64,000 nt of DNA from Longimicrobium sp. GTDB taxonomy: Bacteria; Gemmatimonadota; Gemmatimonadetes; Longimicrobiales; Longimicrobiaceae. A program made the translations under genes and the position numbers. The DNA is taken from the NCBI GenBank assembly GCA_036389135.1, contig DASVQP010000029.1:62001-126000 (forward strand). Reading direction: 5' to 3'. Shown piece after piece: positions 48,150-57,202 of the stretch (position 1 is its first letter; each line of letters begins with the position of its first letter). Under the pieces are notes generated by a model. The model had not been told where the DNA came from, did not search any database, and worked only from the letters and a program-made list of their open reading frames with translations.

Positions 48150-48232
48150 GCTGGCCGATGCGTGGCGGGTGCGGTACCGTACTCCGCATCCGCCGCGCGA
48201 TTTACCCGTTGGCCCAACTCTCCAGAATCCTG

Positions 48233-49258
48233 ATGCGACGCACCCGCCTCACGAGCCTGCTGATCCTCACCGCCGCCGCCGGGTGCCGCGGCGACGAGCC
48301 CCAGATGGCGTTCGTCTCCGAGCGCGGCGGCACGCACGAGATCCGCCTCCTCACCCGCTCCGGCGACGACCGGCCGCTCGCCTCGGCGGGTGCGGGCGCG
48401 GGGCTGTTCCCCATCGCCTTCGCGCCCCAAGACCCCTCGCTCCTCGCCGTCCGCGTCGTCGACACACCGACCGGGCCCGAGGAGCAGCTGATGATCGTGC
48501 CGGTGCCCGGCGGGCAGCCGCGCCCCATCGGCCCGCTGGCCGCGAGGGCGCGCAACGCGTCGTGGTCGCCGGACGGGAAGTGGATCGCGTTCGAGAGCAG
48601 CACGCAGAGCTTCCGCGACATCTACCGCATGACGGCGGACGGGAAGCACGTGCGCCGCCTGACCGACAACCGCGAGGGGAACTTCGAGCCCGAGGTCTCC
48701 CCGGATGGCAAGTGGATCGCCTTCGTCAGCAGCCGCGACGGCGACGCGGAGCTGTACGTGATCCCCGCGCGCGGCGGGCCTGCGCGGCGCCTGACCGCCT
48801 TTCACCGCGACGACTGGAGCCCCCGCTGGTCGCCGGACGGAAGCCGCATCGCCTTCCTGAGCAACCGCGGCGGGAGCGACCGCATCTTTGTGATCGATGC
48901 GGACGGCTCCGCCATCCGGCGCCTCGCCGACCGTACGGACGCCCAGCTCAGCCCGGACGAGCAGGAGATGGACCCCGCCTGGTCGCCGGACGGGCGCGAG
49001 ATCGCCTACACCTTTCGCACGCGCGACGGCCGCTCCGCCATCCGCATCGCGGACGCCGCCACCGGAAAGTGGCGCAGCATATCCGACGCCAAGGGCAAGG
49101 ACTGGATGCCCGCCTGGTCCCCTGACGGCCGCCAGATCGCCTTCGCCTCCGAGCGCGGCGGCGACACGGACCTGTACCGCATGCGCGCGGACGGGAAGAA
49201 GGTGACGCGCCTGACCACCGCCCGCGGCGCGGACTGGCTGCCGAGGTGGGTGCGGTAG
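48233..49258 (+). CDS. PD40/TolB-like beta-propeller lipoprotein
   Basis: A 341-aa lipoprotein (lipobox TAAAGC) made of about six PD40 blades, each with a WSPDGKWIAF-type core (WSPDGKWIAFES, VSPDGKWIAFVS, WSPDGSRIAFLS, WSPDGREIAYTF, WSPDGRQIAFAS) followed by a (D/E)(I/L)YRM-like strand. TolB-type propellers bind partner proteins or ligands in the periplasm. No enzyme site is seen. It is 83 bases downstream of the glycosidase gene, so it may belong to the same functional set. The start at 48233 is the only ATG before the signal peptide. Confidence 0.88.
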   Translation: MRRTRLTSLLILTAAAGCRGDEPQMAFVSERGGTHEIRLLTRSGDDRPLASAGAGAGLFPIAFAPQDPSLLAVRVVDTPTGPEEQLMIVPVPGGQPRPIGPLAARARNASWSPDGKWIAFESSTQSFRDIYRMTADGKHVRRLTDNREGNFEPEVSPDGKWIAFVSSRDGDAELYVIPARGGPARRLTAFHRDDWSPRWSPDGSRIAFLSNRGGSDRIFVIDADGSAIRRLADRTDAQLSPDEQEMDPAWSPDGREIAYTFRTRDGRSAIRIADAATGKWRSISDAKGKDWMPAWSPDGRQIAFASERGGDTDLYRMRADGKKVTRLTTARGADWLPRWVR

Positions 49259-49630
49259 GCCCTCACCCCCCCGGCCCCCCCTCTCCCAAACTGCTGGGAG
49301 AGGGGGGAGATCGCGGCGATTTGTGCGGTGTTTCCGCATCGGGGAACGCGGCGGTCCGGTAGGGGCGCGATTCATCGCGCCCGCCCTTGCCCCCATCGCG
49401 ATTTCCGCGCGACGCACCCAAACCGGTAGGGGCAGACCTGGGTGTCTGCCCGCCCTTGCCTGCACCTCGACCCCCGCCCCAAGGAACCAAACCCGTAGGG
49501 GCCGCCCCGCGTGGCTGCCCGTGCCATCCCTCGCGACGGCGCCTGCCGCAACGCACCGATGACTGCGTGTCGCCCCTCCCCGGGTGGTGTTGGGGGAGGG
49601 CAGCGAGGAAGGAGCGGAGAGAGGGCACGC
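49259..49630. repeat. full-length R4 repeat array, left of prfC
   Basis: It starts at the base after the propeller gene stop. Order: CCTCACCCCCCCGG / CTCTCCCAAACTGCTGGGAGAG hairpin arms (about 49259-49304), TAGGGGCGCGATTCATCGCG (about 49361), TAGGGGCAGACCTGGGTGTC (about 49429), TAGGGGCCGCCCCGCGTGGC (about 49496) and a closing CGCCCCTCCCCGG../..GGGGGAGGGC hairpin with GCAGCGAGGAAGGAGCG. Same order and direction as 51371-51723. Confidence 0.9.
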
Positions 49631-49639
49631 AATGCATGC

Positions 49640-49670
49640 GGGGCGGCCCGGCCATCTGCCGGACCGCCCC
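49640..49670 (-). terminator. terminator-like hairpin downstream of prfC
   Basis: A 13-bp GC stem (49640-49652 with 49658-49670, one wobble on the minus strand) has a 5-base loop and lies 30 bases after the prfC stop. The T-rich tract (GTTCGCCTGTTGTTTG) is on the plus-strand side, so the hairpin may act better for plus-strand readthrough. Confidence 0.55.
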
Positions 49671-49699
49671 GTTCGCCTGTTGTTTGCAAACGAGCGTGG

Positions 49700-51286
49700 T
49701 TAGGGCGCCACGTCGTGGAAGGTCAGCGACTTCTCGCGCTCCACGGTGGTGCGCAGCGTCCATTCGCTGTCGAAGAGGACGAGGGGGGCCTCCTTGGCAT
49801 CGTACACCAGGGTGCGCCCGTGGCCGCCCGAGAGCGCGTGGATGGCGTCGGCGGGGCCCTGCACCCAGCGGGCGAAGCGGTACGACATCGGCTCCAGGCG
49901 CGCCCGCACGCCGTACTCGTGCTCCAGCCGGTGCAGCAGCACGTCGAACTGCAGCTGCCCCACGGCGCCCACGATGGGCGTGGTGCCCGCGTACGTCTCG
50001 CTGTAGAACACCTGCGCGGCGCCCTCCTCGGAGAGCTGCTGGAGGCCCGTGTCCAGCTGCTTCCGCTTCATCGGATCGCCGATGAGGATGCGCGAGAAGT
50101 GCTGCGGCGAGAAGCGCGGAATTCCCGCGAACTCCAGGTCGCCGTTGGCCGAGAGCGTGTCGCCGATGCGCAGGTTGCCGCGGTCGTGGATGCCGATCAC
50201 GTCGCCGGGCCACGCTTCCTCGATGTGCGTGCGCTCGCGCGCCAGGAACTGCGTGGGCGCGGACAGCCGCATCGGCTTGCCGGTGCGCACGTGCTTCACC
50301 TGCATCCCCGCCTCGAAGTGCCCGCTGCACACCCGCACGAAGGCGATGCGGTCGCGGTGCTTCGGGTCCATGTTCGCCTGGATCTTGAAGACGAAGCCGG
50401 TGAAGTGCGGGTCCTCCGGCTCCACCGTCCCCGTGCTGGCCTCGCGCGCGGTGGGCGGGGGGGCGAGCTCCAGGAACTTCGCCAGGAACGGCTCCACGCC
50501 GAAGTTGGTGAGCGCGCTCCCGAAGAAGGTGGGCGACACCTCGCCGCGGATGAAGGCGTCGGGGTCGAACTCCTCCCCCGCCATGTCCAGCAGCTCCACG
50601 TCGTTCATCAGCTGCTCGTACGCGGAGTCGCCGATGCGCTCGTGCACGTCCGGATCGTCCAGCGTCACCACGTCCGTCTCCACGCGGCTGGATCCGTGGT
50701 CCTCCCCCTTTTCGAAGAGGTGGATGCGGCGCGTGTCGCGGTTGTACACCCCCACGAAGCGGTCGCCCGAGGTGATGGGCCAGGTGACCGGATAGCACTT
50801 GAGCCCCAGGTCGCGCTCCACGTCGTCCAGAAGCTGGAGCGGGTCGGCGCCGGGGCGGTCGCACTTGTTGACAAAGGTGAAGATGGGGGTGCGCCGGCGG
50901 TGGCAGACTTCGAATAGCTGCCGCGTACGCTCCTCCACGCCCTTGCGGTTGTCCAGCAGCATCACCGCGCTGTCGGCCGCGATCAGCGTGCGGTAGGTGT
51001 CTTCGGAGAAGTCCGCGTGCCCCGGCGTGTCCAGCAGGTTGACCGCGCGCCCCAGGTACTCGAACTGGAGGACGGAGGAGGTCACGGAGATGCCGCGCTC
51101 CTGCTCCATCTTCATCCAGTCCGAGGTGGCGTGCCGCGCCGCGCGGCGCGCCTTTACGCTCCCGGCAAGGTGAATGGCCCCGCCGTACAGGAGGAGCTTC
51201 TCCGTGAGCGTGGTCTTCCCGGCGTCCGGGTGGCTGATAATGGCGAAGGTCCGCCGGCGGCGGACCTCGTCTGCAATCGCGGTCAT
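49700..51286 (-). CDS. prfC: peptide chain release factor 3
   Basis: A 528-aa translational GTPase that recycles RF1/RF2 after peptide release. G1 ISHPDAGKTTLTEKLLLYGG (about 17), RARHATSDWMKMEQERGISVTSS (switch I, here quoted in part: KMEQERGISVTSS about 60), G3 DTPGHADFSEDTYRTL (about 82), G4 NKCDR (about 137), the EF-Tu-like domain 2 (about 310-390) and RF3 C-terminal domain QLQFDVLLHRLEHEYG (about 425). The start MTAIADEVRRRRTFAII at 51286 matches the family. It stands alone between two R4 arrays in the same orientation. Confidence 0.96.
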   Translation of the reverse strand: MTAIADEVRRRRTFAIISHPDAGKTTLTEKLLLYGGAIHLAGSVKARRAARHATSDWMKMEQERGISVTSSVLQFEYLGRAVNLLDTPGHADFSEDTYRTLIAADSAVMLLDNRKGVEERTRQLFEVCHRRRTPIFTFVNKCDRPGADPLQLLDDVERDLGLKCYPVTWPITSGDRFVGVYNRDTRRIHLFEKGEDHGSSRVETDVVTLDDPDVHERIGDSAYEQLMNDVELLDMAGEEFDPDAFIRGEVSPTFFGSALTNFGVEPFLAKFLELAPPPTAREASTGTVEPEDPHFTGFVFKIQANMDPKHRDRIAFVRVCSGHFEAGMQVKHVRTGKPMRLSAPTQFLARERTHIEEAWPGDVIGIHDRGNLRIGDTLSANGDLEFAGIPRFSPQHFSRILIGDPMKRKQLDTGLQQLSEEGAAQVFYSETYAGTTPIVGAVGQLQFDVLLHRLEHEYGVRARLEPMSYRFARWVQGPADAIHALSGGHGRTLVYDAKEAPLVLFDSEWTLRTTVEREKSLTFHDVAP

Positions 51287-51370
51287 TTTGGCTGCGCGGT
51301 CACGGGCGGTGCATGTGCTTTCAGTGGCTGAATATAAGCGAACGAGAGGGAATGGGAAACGGGAACGGAC

Positions 51371-51723
51371 CCCGCACCCCCCCGGCCCCCCTCTCCCAAA
51401 GTGCTGGGAGAGGGGGGAGATCGCGGCCATCCGCGCGGGGTATCCGCATCTGGAAACGCGTCGATCCGTAGGGGCGCGATTGATCGCGCCCACCCTCGGC
51501 CCCACCTCGACCTCCGCCCGGCGCACCAAAACCGGTAGGGGCAGACCTGCGTGTCTGCCCACCCTTGCCTCCACCTCGATCCGCGCCAACCGCACAATAC
51601 CCGGGGGGCCGCCCCGCGTGGCTGCCCCCGCGGCGAACCCTGCGCCACGCAACAACCTATGCGTGCGCCCCTCTCTGAGCAGTTTGGGAGAGGGGCAGCG
51701 AGGAACGAGCGGGGCGAGGGCCC
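51371..51723. repeat. full-length R4 repeat array, right of prfC
   Basis: Same modules as 49259-49630: CACCCCCCCGGCCCCCCTCTCCC with GGGAGAGGGGGGAG (about 51371-51418; split arms), TAGGGGCGCGATTGATCGCG (about 51468), TAGGGGCAGACCTGCGTGTC (about 51536), GGGGCCGCCCCGCGTGGC (about 51604) and GCCCCTCTCTGAGCAGTTTG / GGGAGAGGGGCAGCGAGG (about 51667-51702). It ends 8 bases before the stop of the GWxTD-like gene. Confidence 0.9.
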
Positions 51724-51730
51724 GGGATGC

Positions 51731-53494
51731 TCACCGCTCGATCGTCAACACCCGCGTCGCGGTGACTGGTGGGCCGGCGGCGGGGTGCACGGTGACCTCC
51801 AGCAGGTACTCGCCCGGGGGGAGCCGCTGGGGGAGGGCGACGGTGGTGGAGCGGGGGAGGAGCGCGGCGCCGCCCGACTCCTCCGTCCAGCGCATGCGGA
51901 CGGGGGCGGCGGTGGCGGCCAGGCCGATCCGCTCCGCGATGCGGCGCACACCGCCCGGCGCGCGGCGAGCCAGCGCCAGCGAAACGCGCAGCGTGTCCGC
52001 CGTGGGCGCATCGCGGTACACCTCCCAGAAGAGCCCCACCCGGTCCCCCGCGCGGAAGCGCGTGCCGGGGCGCACCAGCGGCGCGGCCTCATCCAGCGTG
52101 GCGGGGTGCGCCATGGGGTCGGCCAGCAGGAGGACGTCGGAGAGCGACACGCCGCCCGCCCGCGGCCGGTCCAGGGGGAGCGAGTAGCGGGCGCGGCCGG
52201 CGCGGCGGCTGGCCAGCTCGCGCGCCTCCAGGCTGAACATCGCCGTGCGCGGCGGGGCCGTCACTCGAAGGAAGGCGGTGGAGCCGGCCACCTGCGCCGT
52301 GCTCATCCACACGGGCGCGCTGTCGCTCTCGGCCAGGACGATGCCCGCTTCGGTGCGCGGCGACGGCGGCAGGCTGTCCTTGGCGAGCGCGAGCCCGGCG
52401 ATCACGACCGCCGAGTCGCCGCGGCGGAAGACGGCCACCTGGTGCGCCAGCGTGTCGAGCCGCGAGATGCCGCGCGGGGCGTAGCTGGATCGCGCCCGGT
52501 TGCTCAGCAGCCGCTCGCCGTCGGGCGGGGTGGCGCCGAAGGGGTGCTTCTCGTCCAGACGGGGGAGGAACTCGCGCCCGTGCGAGGCGTAGTGCACCAC
52601 CATCCCCGCGTGGGTGGTGGACTGCCACATCTCGGGGCGTATCTTCTCGTAGCCGATGGGCAGCCCGAAGCGCAGCACGATCTCGCGCAGGTCGTCGCCC
52701 CAGGCGAGGCCCTCCGTGGTGCGGGCGCGGTCCTGCAGGCGGTCGTGCACCAGGCGGGCGAAGTGCTCCGTCTTGCGGTCGTTCCCCGGCTCCATCCAGA
52801 GCGGGTCGGCAAGCCACCAGAGGCGCCGGGTGGCTGCGTCGCGGGCGGCGGGGTCCATGCGCCGGAGCGCGCGGGTGTCGTCCGCCTCCAGGATCGGCTC
52901 CAGGTCCAGCCACTCGCGCCGCTCGCGCTGCGGCATCGCGGCCAGTGCCGCGCCGAACGCGCTGTCGGAGGATGCGTAGGCGTCGGCGGCGTGCGCGGCG
53001 TACCCCTGCAGCGCGCTGCACCACCACCCGGCCGCGCGGCAGGCGCGGGCGGCGTCGCGCGCTTCCTGCTTCTTCCCAGCCTCCACCAGGTAGCGCACCC
53101 GCTGGCCCGCGATCCACTCGTCGCCGGGGGCGCGGCGGGCGGCTTCGGCCAGGCGCGCCAGGGCCCGGGTGCGCGCGCGGAGCAGCCCTTCCGGCTCGGG
53201 AGGCGGCGTCCACTCCGTCTCCGGTTCGTCGTACCAGAGGCAGAAGCGCCCGATCACCTCGTCGCACCGCCCGGCGCCGGACGAGCGCTGGTTGGTCCAG
53301 GGAAGGTGCCGGGCGCGCATGCGCTCGAACTCGGCCTGCGCGCCGCGGGCCAGGCGGAGCGCTCGGATGGAGTCGGCGCGCTGCTGGCGTGCGGCGACGC
53401 GTGGCGCGTCCGGGGTGGCGCGCAGGGGCGAGCGCTGCGCCTGCAGAGGCGCAGCGAGCGCGAGGAGCGCCAGTGCAACGGTGAGGGATCGCAT
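51731..53494 (-). CDS. secreted GWxTD-like domain protein
   Basis: A 587-aa protein with a signal peptide (MRSLTVALALLALAAPLQAQ). A helical TPR-like middle (about 90-220) is followed by RRLWWLADPLWMEPGNDRKTEHFARLVHDRL (about 245-275; quoted parts are shorter in the motif) and LAWGDDLREIVLRFGLPIGYEK, which fit the GWxTD domain layout ('W..DPLW..NE...E...R', then 'GW.(T/D)D.R.I.LRFG.P'). C-terminal beta-rich part ~400-587. The domain is common in Gemmatimonadota and related phyla, function unknown. The start at 53494 is set by the signal peptide. Confidence 0.8.
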   Translation of the reverse strand: MRSLTVALALLALAAPLQAQRSPLRATPDAPRVAARQQRADSIRALRLARGAQAEFERMRARHLPWTNQRSSGAGRCDEVIGRFCLWYDEPETEWTPPPEPEGLLRARTRALARLAEAARRAPGDEWIAGQRVRYLVEAGKKQEARDAARACRAAGWWCSALQGYAAHAADAYASSDSAFGAALAAMPQRERREWLDLEPILEADDTRALRRMDPAARDAATRRLWWLADPLWMEPGNDRKTEHFARLVHDRLQDRARTTEGLAWGDDLREIVLRFGLPIGYEKIRPEMWQSTTHAGMVVHYASHGREFLPRLDEKHPFGATPPDGERLLSNRARSSYAPRGISRLDTLAHQVAVFRRGDSAVVIAGLALAKDSLPPSPRTEAGIVLAESDSAPVWMSTAQVAGSTAFLRVTAPPRTAMFSLEARELASRRAGRARYSLPLDRPRAGGVSLSDVLLLADPMAHPATLDEAAPLVRPGTRFRAGDRVGLFWEVYRDAPTADTLRVSLALARRAPGGVRRIAERIGLAATAAPVRMRWTEESGGAALLPRSTTVALPQRLPPGEYLLEVTVHPAAGPPVTATRVLTIER

Positions 53495-53691
53495 CCAGGG
53501 AAGCTCCGGCCAGGGGGCGTTACGGCCACGGATGGGGAGGCGCTGCACCGTCCGCGCCACCGCGAACGTCTGTAACGCACCACGGCGCTCCGGTTTGACG
53601 CAGGTCGGTCACACGCCGTGCGATTGCGCGTGCCGGGCCGGGGTTGTAGCCTGTCCGGTCACTTCAATCCACTTCGAGAGTAGATCGCCCA

Positions 53692-54225
53692 ATGAGCGCA
53701 CCTCGCTTCTCCCCGCCCGCCGCGGTCACGGAGCGCACCCGCCGCCTCCGCAAGATCTGGCGCGCGATGACCCCCGACGAGCGCGTCCTCGCCATCCGCG
53801 CGGCGTCCGGGCCGGACCGCGGCGCCGGCTTCACCCAGGCCCTGCGTGGGCACCTGGCGCAGGTGCTGAAGGTGCGGGCCGCCACTGCGCAGAGCTGGGG
53901 CGTCCCGCAGATCGCCGAGGCCACGCTGCGCGCGCCGCTCAGCGAGGACATCATCGTCGACCTGCTGATGGCGTTCCACCTGAAGGAGCGCGTCCCGCTC
54001 CTTTCGGCCTTCCTGGATGCGGCGGGTATCCCGCACACAGACGGCGTCACCGAGCAGGACGCCGACGTGAACCTGGACGAGGCGCAGCTCAACGCGGCGG
54101 CCGACGCGGTGATGGCCAATTTCCCCCCGCACGAGTGCCAGCTGTACTTCGCCACGCTGATCGCGCTGGAAGGCGGCGCGTGGACCTCGCTCGAGCCGCG
54201 GCTGGACGAGTCGCTTCGGCCCTGA
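53692..54225 (+). CDS. uncharacterised 177-aa soluble helical protein
   Basis: I do not recognise a family. The protein is predicted mostly helical, without membrane or signal segments. It has a basic N-terminus (ERTRRLRKIWRAMTPDERVLAIRA), a middle AQSWGVPQIAEATLRAPLSED, and an acidic stretch (TEQDADVNLDEAQLNAAADAV). Codon use is like that of its neighbours, and the ATG at 53692 is preceded by AGAGTAGAT without a strong ribosome-binding site. It diverges from the GWxTD-like gene (197 bases apart) and ends 10 bases before an R2 repeat fragment. Confidence 0.75.
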   Translation: MSAPRFSPPAAVTERTRRLRKIWRAMTPDERVLAIRAASGPDRGAGFTQALRGHLAQVLKVRAATAQSWGVPQIAEATLRAPLSEDIIVDLLMAFHLKERVPLLSAFLDAAGIPHTDGVTEQDADVNLDEAQLNAAADAVMANFPPHECQLYFATLIALEGGAWTSLEPRLDESLRP

Positions 54226-54235
54226 ACAACGACAG

Positions 54236-54260
54236 CCTCACACAGAGACACAGAGGATAC
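54236..54260. repeat. R2 repeat, left arm only
   Basis: CCTCACACAGAGACACAGAGG starts 10 bases after a stop codon and is followed by the ATACAGCAAGGG part of the core. The right arm is missing, so this copy is truncated. The rest of the 270-base gap to the permease start has no gene; a GC-rich stretch follows. Confidence 0.85.
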
Positions 54261-54494
54261 AGCAAGGGTAACGGAGAGGGTTCGCGCTGGAAGGTGTTTC
54301 ATCATTCGCCACAGCAGTCGTCGCGCTGTCCCGTTTCTGGGACGGCGGTTTCCCAGGCGTGAACACCGCGCCCGCGCCGTGGCGATCTAACCCGCTGCGG
54401 CGCAGGCGGTTGCGTCCCCCGCCGCCAGGGCACGGGTGTCGCTTCGAGGAGCGTGCGCAGTCCGCGCACTTCGACCTCGCCACCGGCACCCATC

Positions 54495-56909
54495 ATGGAC
54501 GCCTTCCTCCAGGACCTGCGCTTCGCCATCCGGTCGCTGAGCCGTGCTCCGGCGTTCGCACTGGCCGCCGTGGCGACGCTGGCGCTGGGGATAGGCGCCA
54601 ACACCGCCGTCTTCTCGCTGACCAACGCCGTCTTCCTGCGCCCGCTCCCGGCGGAGCGCCCGCAGGAGCTGGTGCGCTTGCTGGCGAACGAGCGCGGGGC
54701 GCCCGGCGCCTCCAATCCGCTTTCGTACCCCGACTACCTGGACGTCGCCGCGCTGCGGGGGGTGTTCGCCGGGGTGGCCGCATCCGGCCGGGCGGAGGTG
54801 GAGCGCGCCAGCGGCGCCCCCACGCGCGGGCAGCTGGTGAGCGGCAACTACTTCACGGTGCTTGGGGTGCGACCGGCGGTCGGGCGCGCGCTCCTGCCGT
54901 CCGACGACGTGGCCGGAGCGAAGCCGGTGGCCGTCGTCTCGCACGACCTGTGGACGCGGGAGCTGGGGGGCGGCGGCGACGTGGTGGGCTCCGAGCTGAG
55001 GCTAAACGGCCAGGCGTTCACGGTGGTGGGAGTGGCGCCCGCCTCCTTCCGCGGCACCGACGTGGAGATCGCGCCCGACGTGTGGGTGCCGCTGGCGCAG
55101 CAGCCGCTCCTGCGCGGCGCGGCGGCCGGGGCCCCATCGCTCCTGGCGCAACGTGGGTCCCACTGGCTCTTCCCTATCGCCCGCCTGGCGCCCGGCGTGA
55201 CGCGTGACCAGGCGTCGAGCGCGCTGCGGGTGCTCTCCGCCCGCCTCGGAGCCGCGTACCCGGAGACGAACCGGGAAGTGCGCTTCCGCGCGATCCCGGG
55301 CGGGACGCTGGTGAGCGCCGCATCGTCGCCGGAGGTGCTCGTCGTCTTCATCCTGTTGTCCGTGGTGGTGGCGGCGGTGCTCGCCATCGCGTGCGCCAAC
55401 GTGGCCAACCTCCTCCTTGCGCGCGCCGCGTCGCGCCGGCGCGAGATCGCCATCCGGGTATCGGTCGGCGCTTCCCGCGGAAGGCTGGTGCGGCAGCTTC
55501 TGACCGAGAGCGTGCTCCTGGCGCTCCTGGGTGGAGCGGCGGGGCTGGCGCTCGCGCGTGCGGCGTCGCGCCTTTTCCGCCTGCTGGAGCTCCCCCCCAC
55601 GCTCGACTTCTCGACGGACGGGCGGGTGCTGGCCCATTCGCTGGCCATGTCTCTCGCCACGGGGATCCTCTTCGGTCTGGCGCCCGCCCTCGCCGCCGCG
55701 CGGGGCGACACGCAGTCCGCGCTGCGCGACGGGGGCGCCGGCACCGGACGGTCGCCGTCGCGGCTGCGCGGTGCGCTGACGGTGGCGCAGGTGGCGCTCT
55801 CGCTCGCGCTGCTGGTGATGGCGGGGCTCCTCCTGCGCTCGGTTTGGGCTCTGCAGGCCGCCCCCACGCCGTACGACGAGCCCCGCATCGCCACCGCGCA
55901 CGTGGAAATGCGGGTGGCGGAGGGCGATACGGCGGCGGCGCGGGCGGCGCTGCTGCGGCTGCTGGAGGCGGTCCGCCGCACGCCGGGGGTGGAGGCCGCC
56001 GCCTTCACGCAGCTCGTGCCGATGGGGGGCAGCCGCGTGGAAGAGCCGTTCTCCGTGCCGGGCGCCGCCGGTGGCTCGCGCTCGCTGGACGTGAACGTGG
56101 TGTCGGGCGACTACTTCGCCACCATGGGGATGCGGGCATCGGCGGGGCGCACCTTTGAGCCGCGGGATCGCGCCGGCGGTGCCCCCGTCGCGGTGGTGAG
56201 CCGCGCGCTCGCACGCTCTTTGTGGCCGGGGCAGAACCCCATCGGCAAACGGCTGCGGGCGGAGCGGGAGGGGCGCGGTGTGGTGGAGGTGGTGGGGGTG
56301 GTGGACGACGTGAGCTACGCTCGCCACGCCGGACTCCGGCCCCTGGTCTACCTGCCGTGGGAGCAGTCGATCGATGTGGGTGTGGCGCTCCAGGTCCGCG
56401 CGCGTGGCGATGCGGCGCAGGTGGTGGAGCCGGTGCGCCGCGCTGCCCGGGTGGCGGGGGTGGAGCTCGTCGCCGCGCGCACGCTGTCGCAGATGCGCCG
56501 TGACGCGGCGTTCCCGCAGCGGCTCACCGGCACGCTCCTCTCCATCTTTGGCGCGGTGGCGCTGGCGCTGGCGTCGGTGGGGGTGTACGGGGTGGTGGCG
56601 TACGGTGTGGCGCAGCGCACCCGCGAGATCGGCGTGCGCATCGCGCTGGGTGCGCGCCCGGGCGACGTGAGCGCGATGGTGGTGGCGGGGGGCGCGCGCC
56701 TGGCGGCGATCGGCGTCGCGGTGGGGGTCGCGATCGCGCTGGGCGCATCACAACTCCTCTCCACGCTGCTGTTCGGCGTGGGTGCGGCCGATCCGCTGAC
56801 GTACGGAGGAGTGGCCGCGCTTCTCCTCGGGATGACGCTGCTGGCCACCTGGATTCCGGCCCGCCGCGCGAGCCGCGTGGATCCCATGGTCGCGCTGAGG
56901 TCCGAGTAA
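54495..56909 (+). CDS. ADOP-type (MacB-like) ABC permease
   Basis: An 804-aa duplicated orphan permease: MacB_PCD N-terminal part (MDAFLQDLRFAIRSLSRAPAF, membrane helix ALAAVATLALGIGANTAVFSL), a periplasmic domain, then an FtsX-like half with helices near 290-310, 345-365 and 395-415, followed by a second MacB_PCD + FtsX half (periplasmic ~450-660; C-terminal helices ~680-800). ADOPs lack a fused ATPase and are abundant in Acidobacteria and Gemmatimonadota. Export or mechanotransmission with a MacB-type ATPase elsewhere is inferred. The start at 54495 (ATCATGGACGCC) fits the family. Confidence 0.92.
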   Translation: MDAFLQDLRFAIRSLSRAPAFALAAVATLALGIGANTAVFSLTNAVFLRPLPAERPQELVRLLANERGAPGASNPLSYPDYLDVAALRGVFAGVAASGRAEVERASGAPTRGQLVSGNYFTVLGVRPAVGRALLPSDDVAGAKPVAVVSHDLWTRELGGGGDVVGSELRLNGQAFTVVGVAPASFRGTDVEIAPDVWVPLAQQPLLRGAAAGAPSLLAQRGSHWLFPIARLAPGVTRDQASSALRVLSARLGAAYPETNREVRFRAIPGGTLVSAASSPEVLVVFILLSVVVAAVLAIACANVANLLLARAASRRREIAIRVSVGASRGRLVRQLLTESVLLALLGGAAGLALARAASRLFRLLELPPTLDFSTDGRVLAHSLAMSLATGILFGLAPALAAARGDTQSALRDGGAGTGRSPSRLRGALTVAQVALSLALLVMAGLLLRSVWALQAAPTPYDEPRIATAHVEMRVAEGDTAAARAALLRLLEAVRRTPGVEAAAFTQLVPMGGSRVEEPFSVPGAAGGSRSLDVNVVSGDYFATMGMRASAGRTFEPRDRAGGAPVAVVSRALARSLWPGQNPIGKRLRAEREGRGVVEVVGVVDDVSYARHAGLRPLVYLPWEQSIDVGVALQVRARGDAAQVVEPVRRAARVAGVELVAARTLSQMRRDAAFPQRLTGTLLSIFGAVALALASVGVYGVVAYGVAQRTREIGVRIALGARPGDVSAMVVAGGARLAAIGVAVGVAIALGASQLLSTLLFGVGAADPLTYGGVAALLLGMTLLATWIPARRASRVDPMVALRSE

Positions 56910-56925
56910 CGCAGGGTACGGCAGG

Positions 56926-57010
56926 TCTCACACAGAGACACAGAGGGGAACAGCAAGACAGCAGAAGGGGTTCTCTGCGGCTTGTAGTTCCCTCTGCGCT
57001 CTCTGTGTGA
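56926..57010. repeat. R2 hairpin repeat after the permease gene
   Basis: Arms TCTCACACAGAGACACAGAG and CTCTGCGCTCTCTGTGTGA are near-complementary; the core AGCAAGACAGCAGAAGGGG and GCGGCTTGTAGTT matches the 42996 copy. It starts 17 bases after the stop and is followed by TGGGTTTTTC, so it may serve as a terminator. Confidence 0.9.
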
Positions 57011-57202
57011 TGGGTTTTTCTGTTCAGCCGCCTCGCCCCACCCGCGCCGCCGCAACCTGCTCCTGTACAAGTACATCACCGCTTGCTAGCTTTGGGAACA
57101 GATGAATCGGCTCATCTCGGGCGCTCCGGGCCCAGAGATCCGTCATGGTTCCTGTCCACCGTGCGCCCTCCTCTCCCGGCGCGCCGCTACCGAGTTCCAG
57201 AC

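Noticed and set aside
45497-49258. A 1253-codon open frame on the plus strand
   Set aside because: Only its last 341 codons (from 48233) look like protein; the rest is an Arg/Gly/His-rich shadow of the astacin-like and glycosidase genes in another frame.
49259-51723. CRISPR-like arrays from the repeated TAGGGGC modules
   Set aside because: The modules are palindromes of different sequence without regular spacers, and there are no cas genes.
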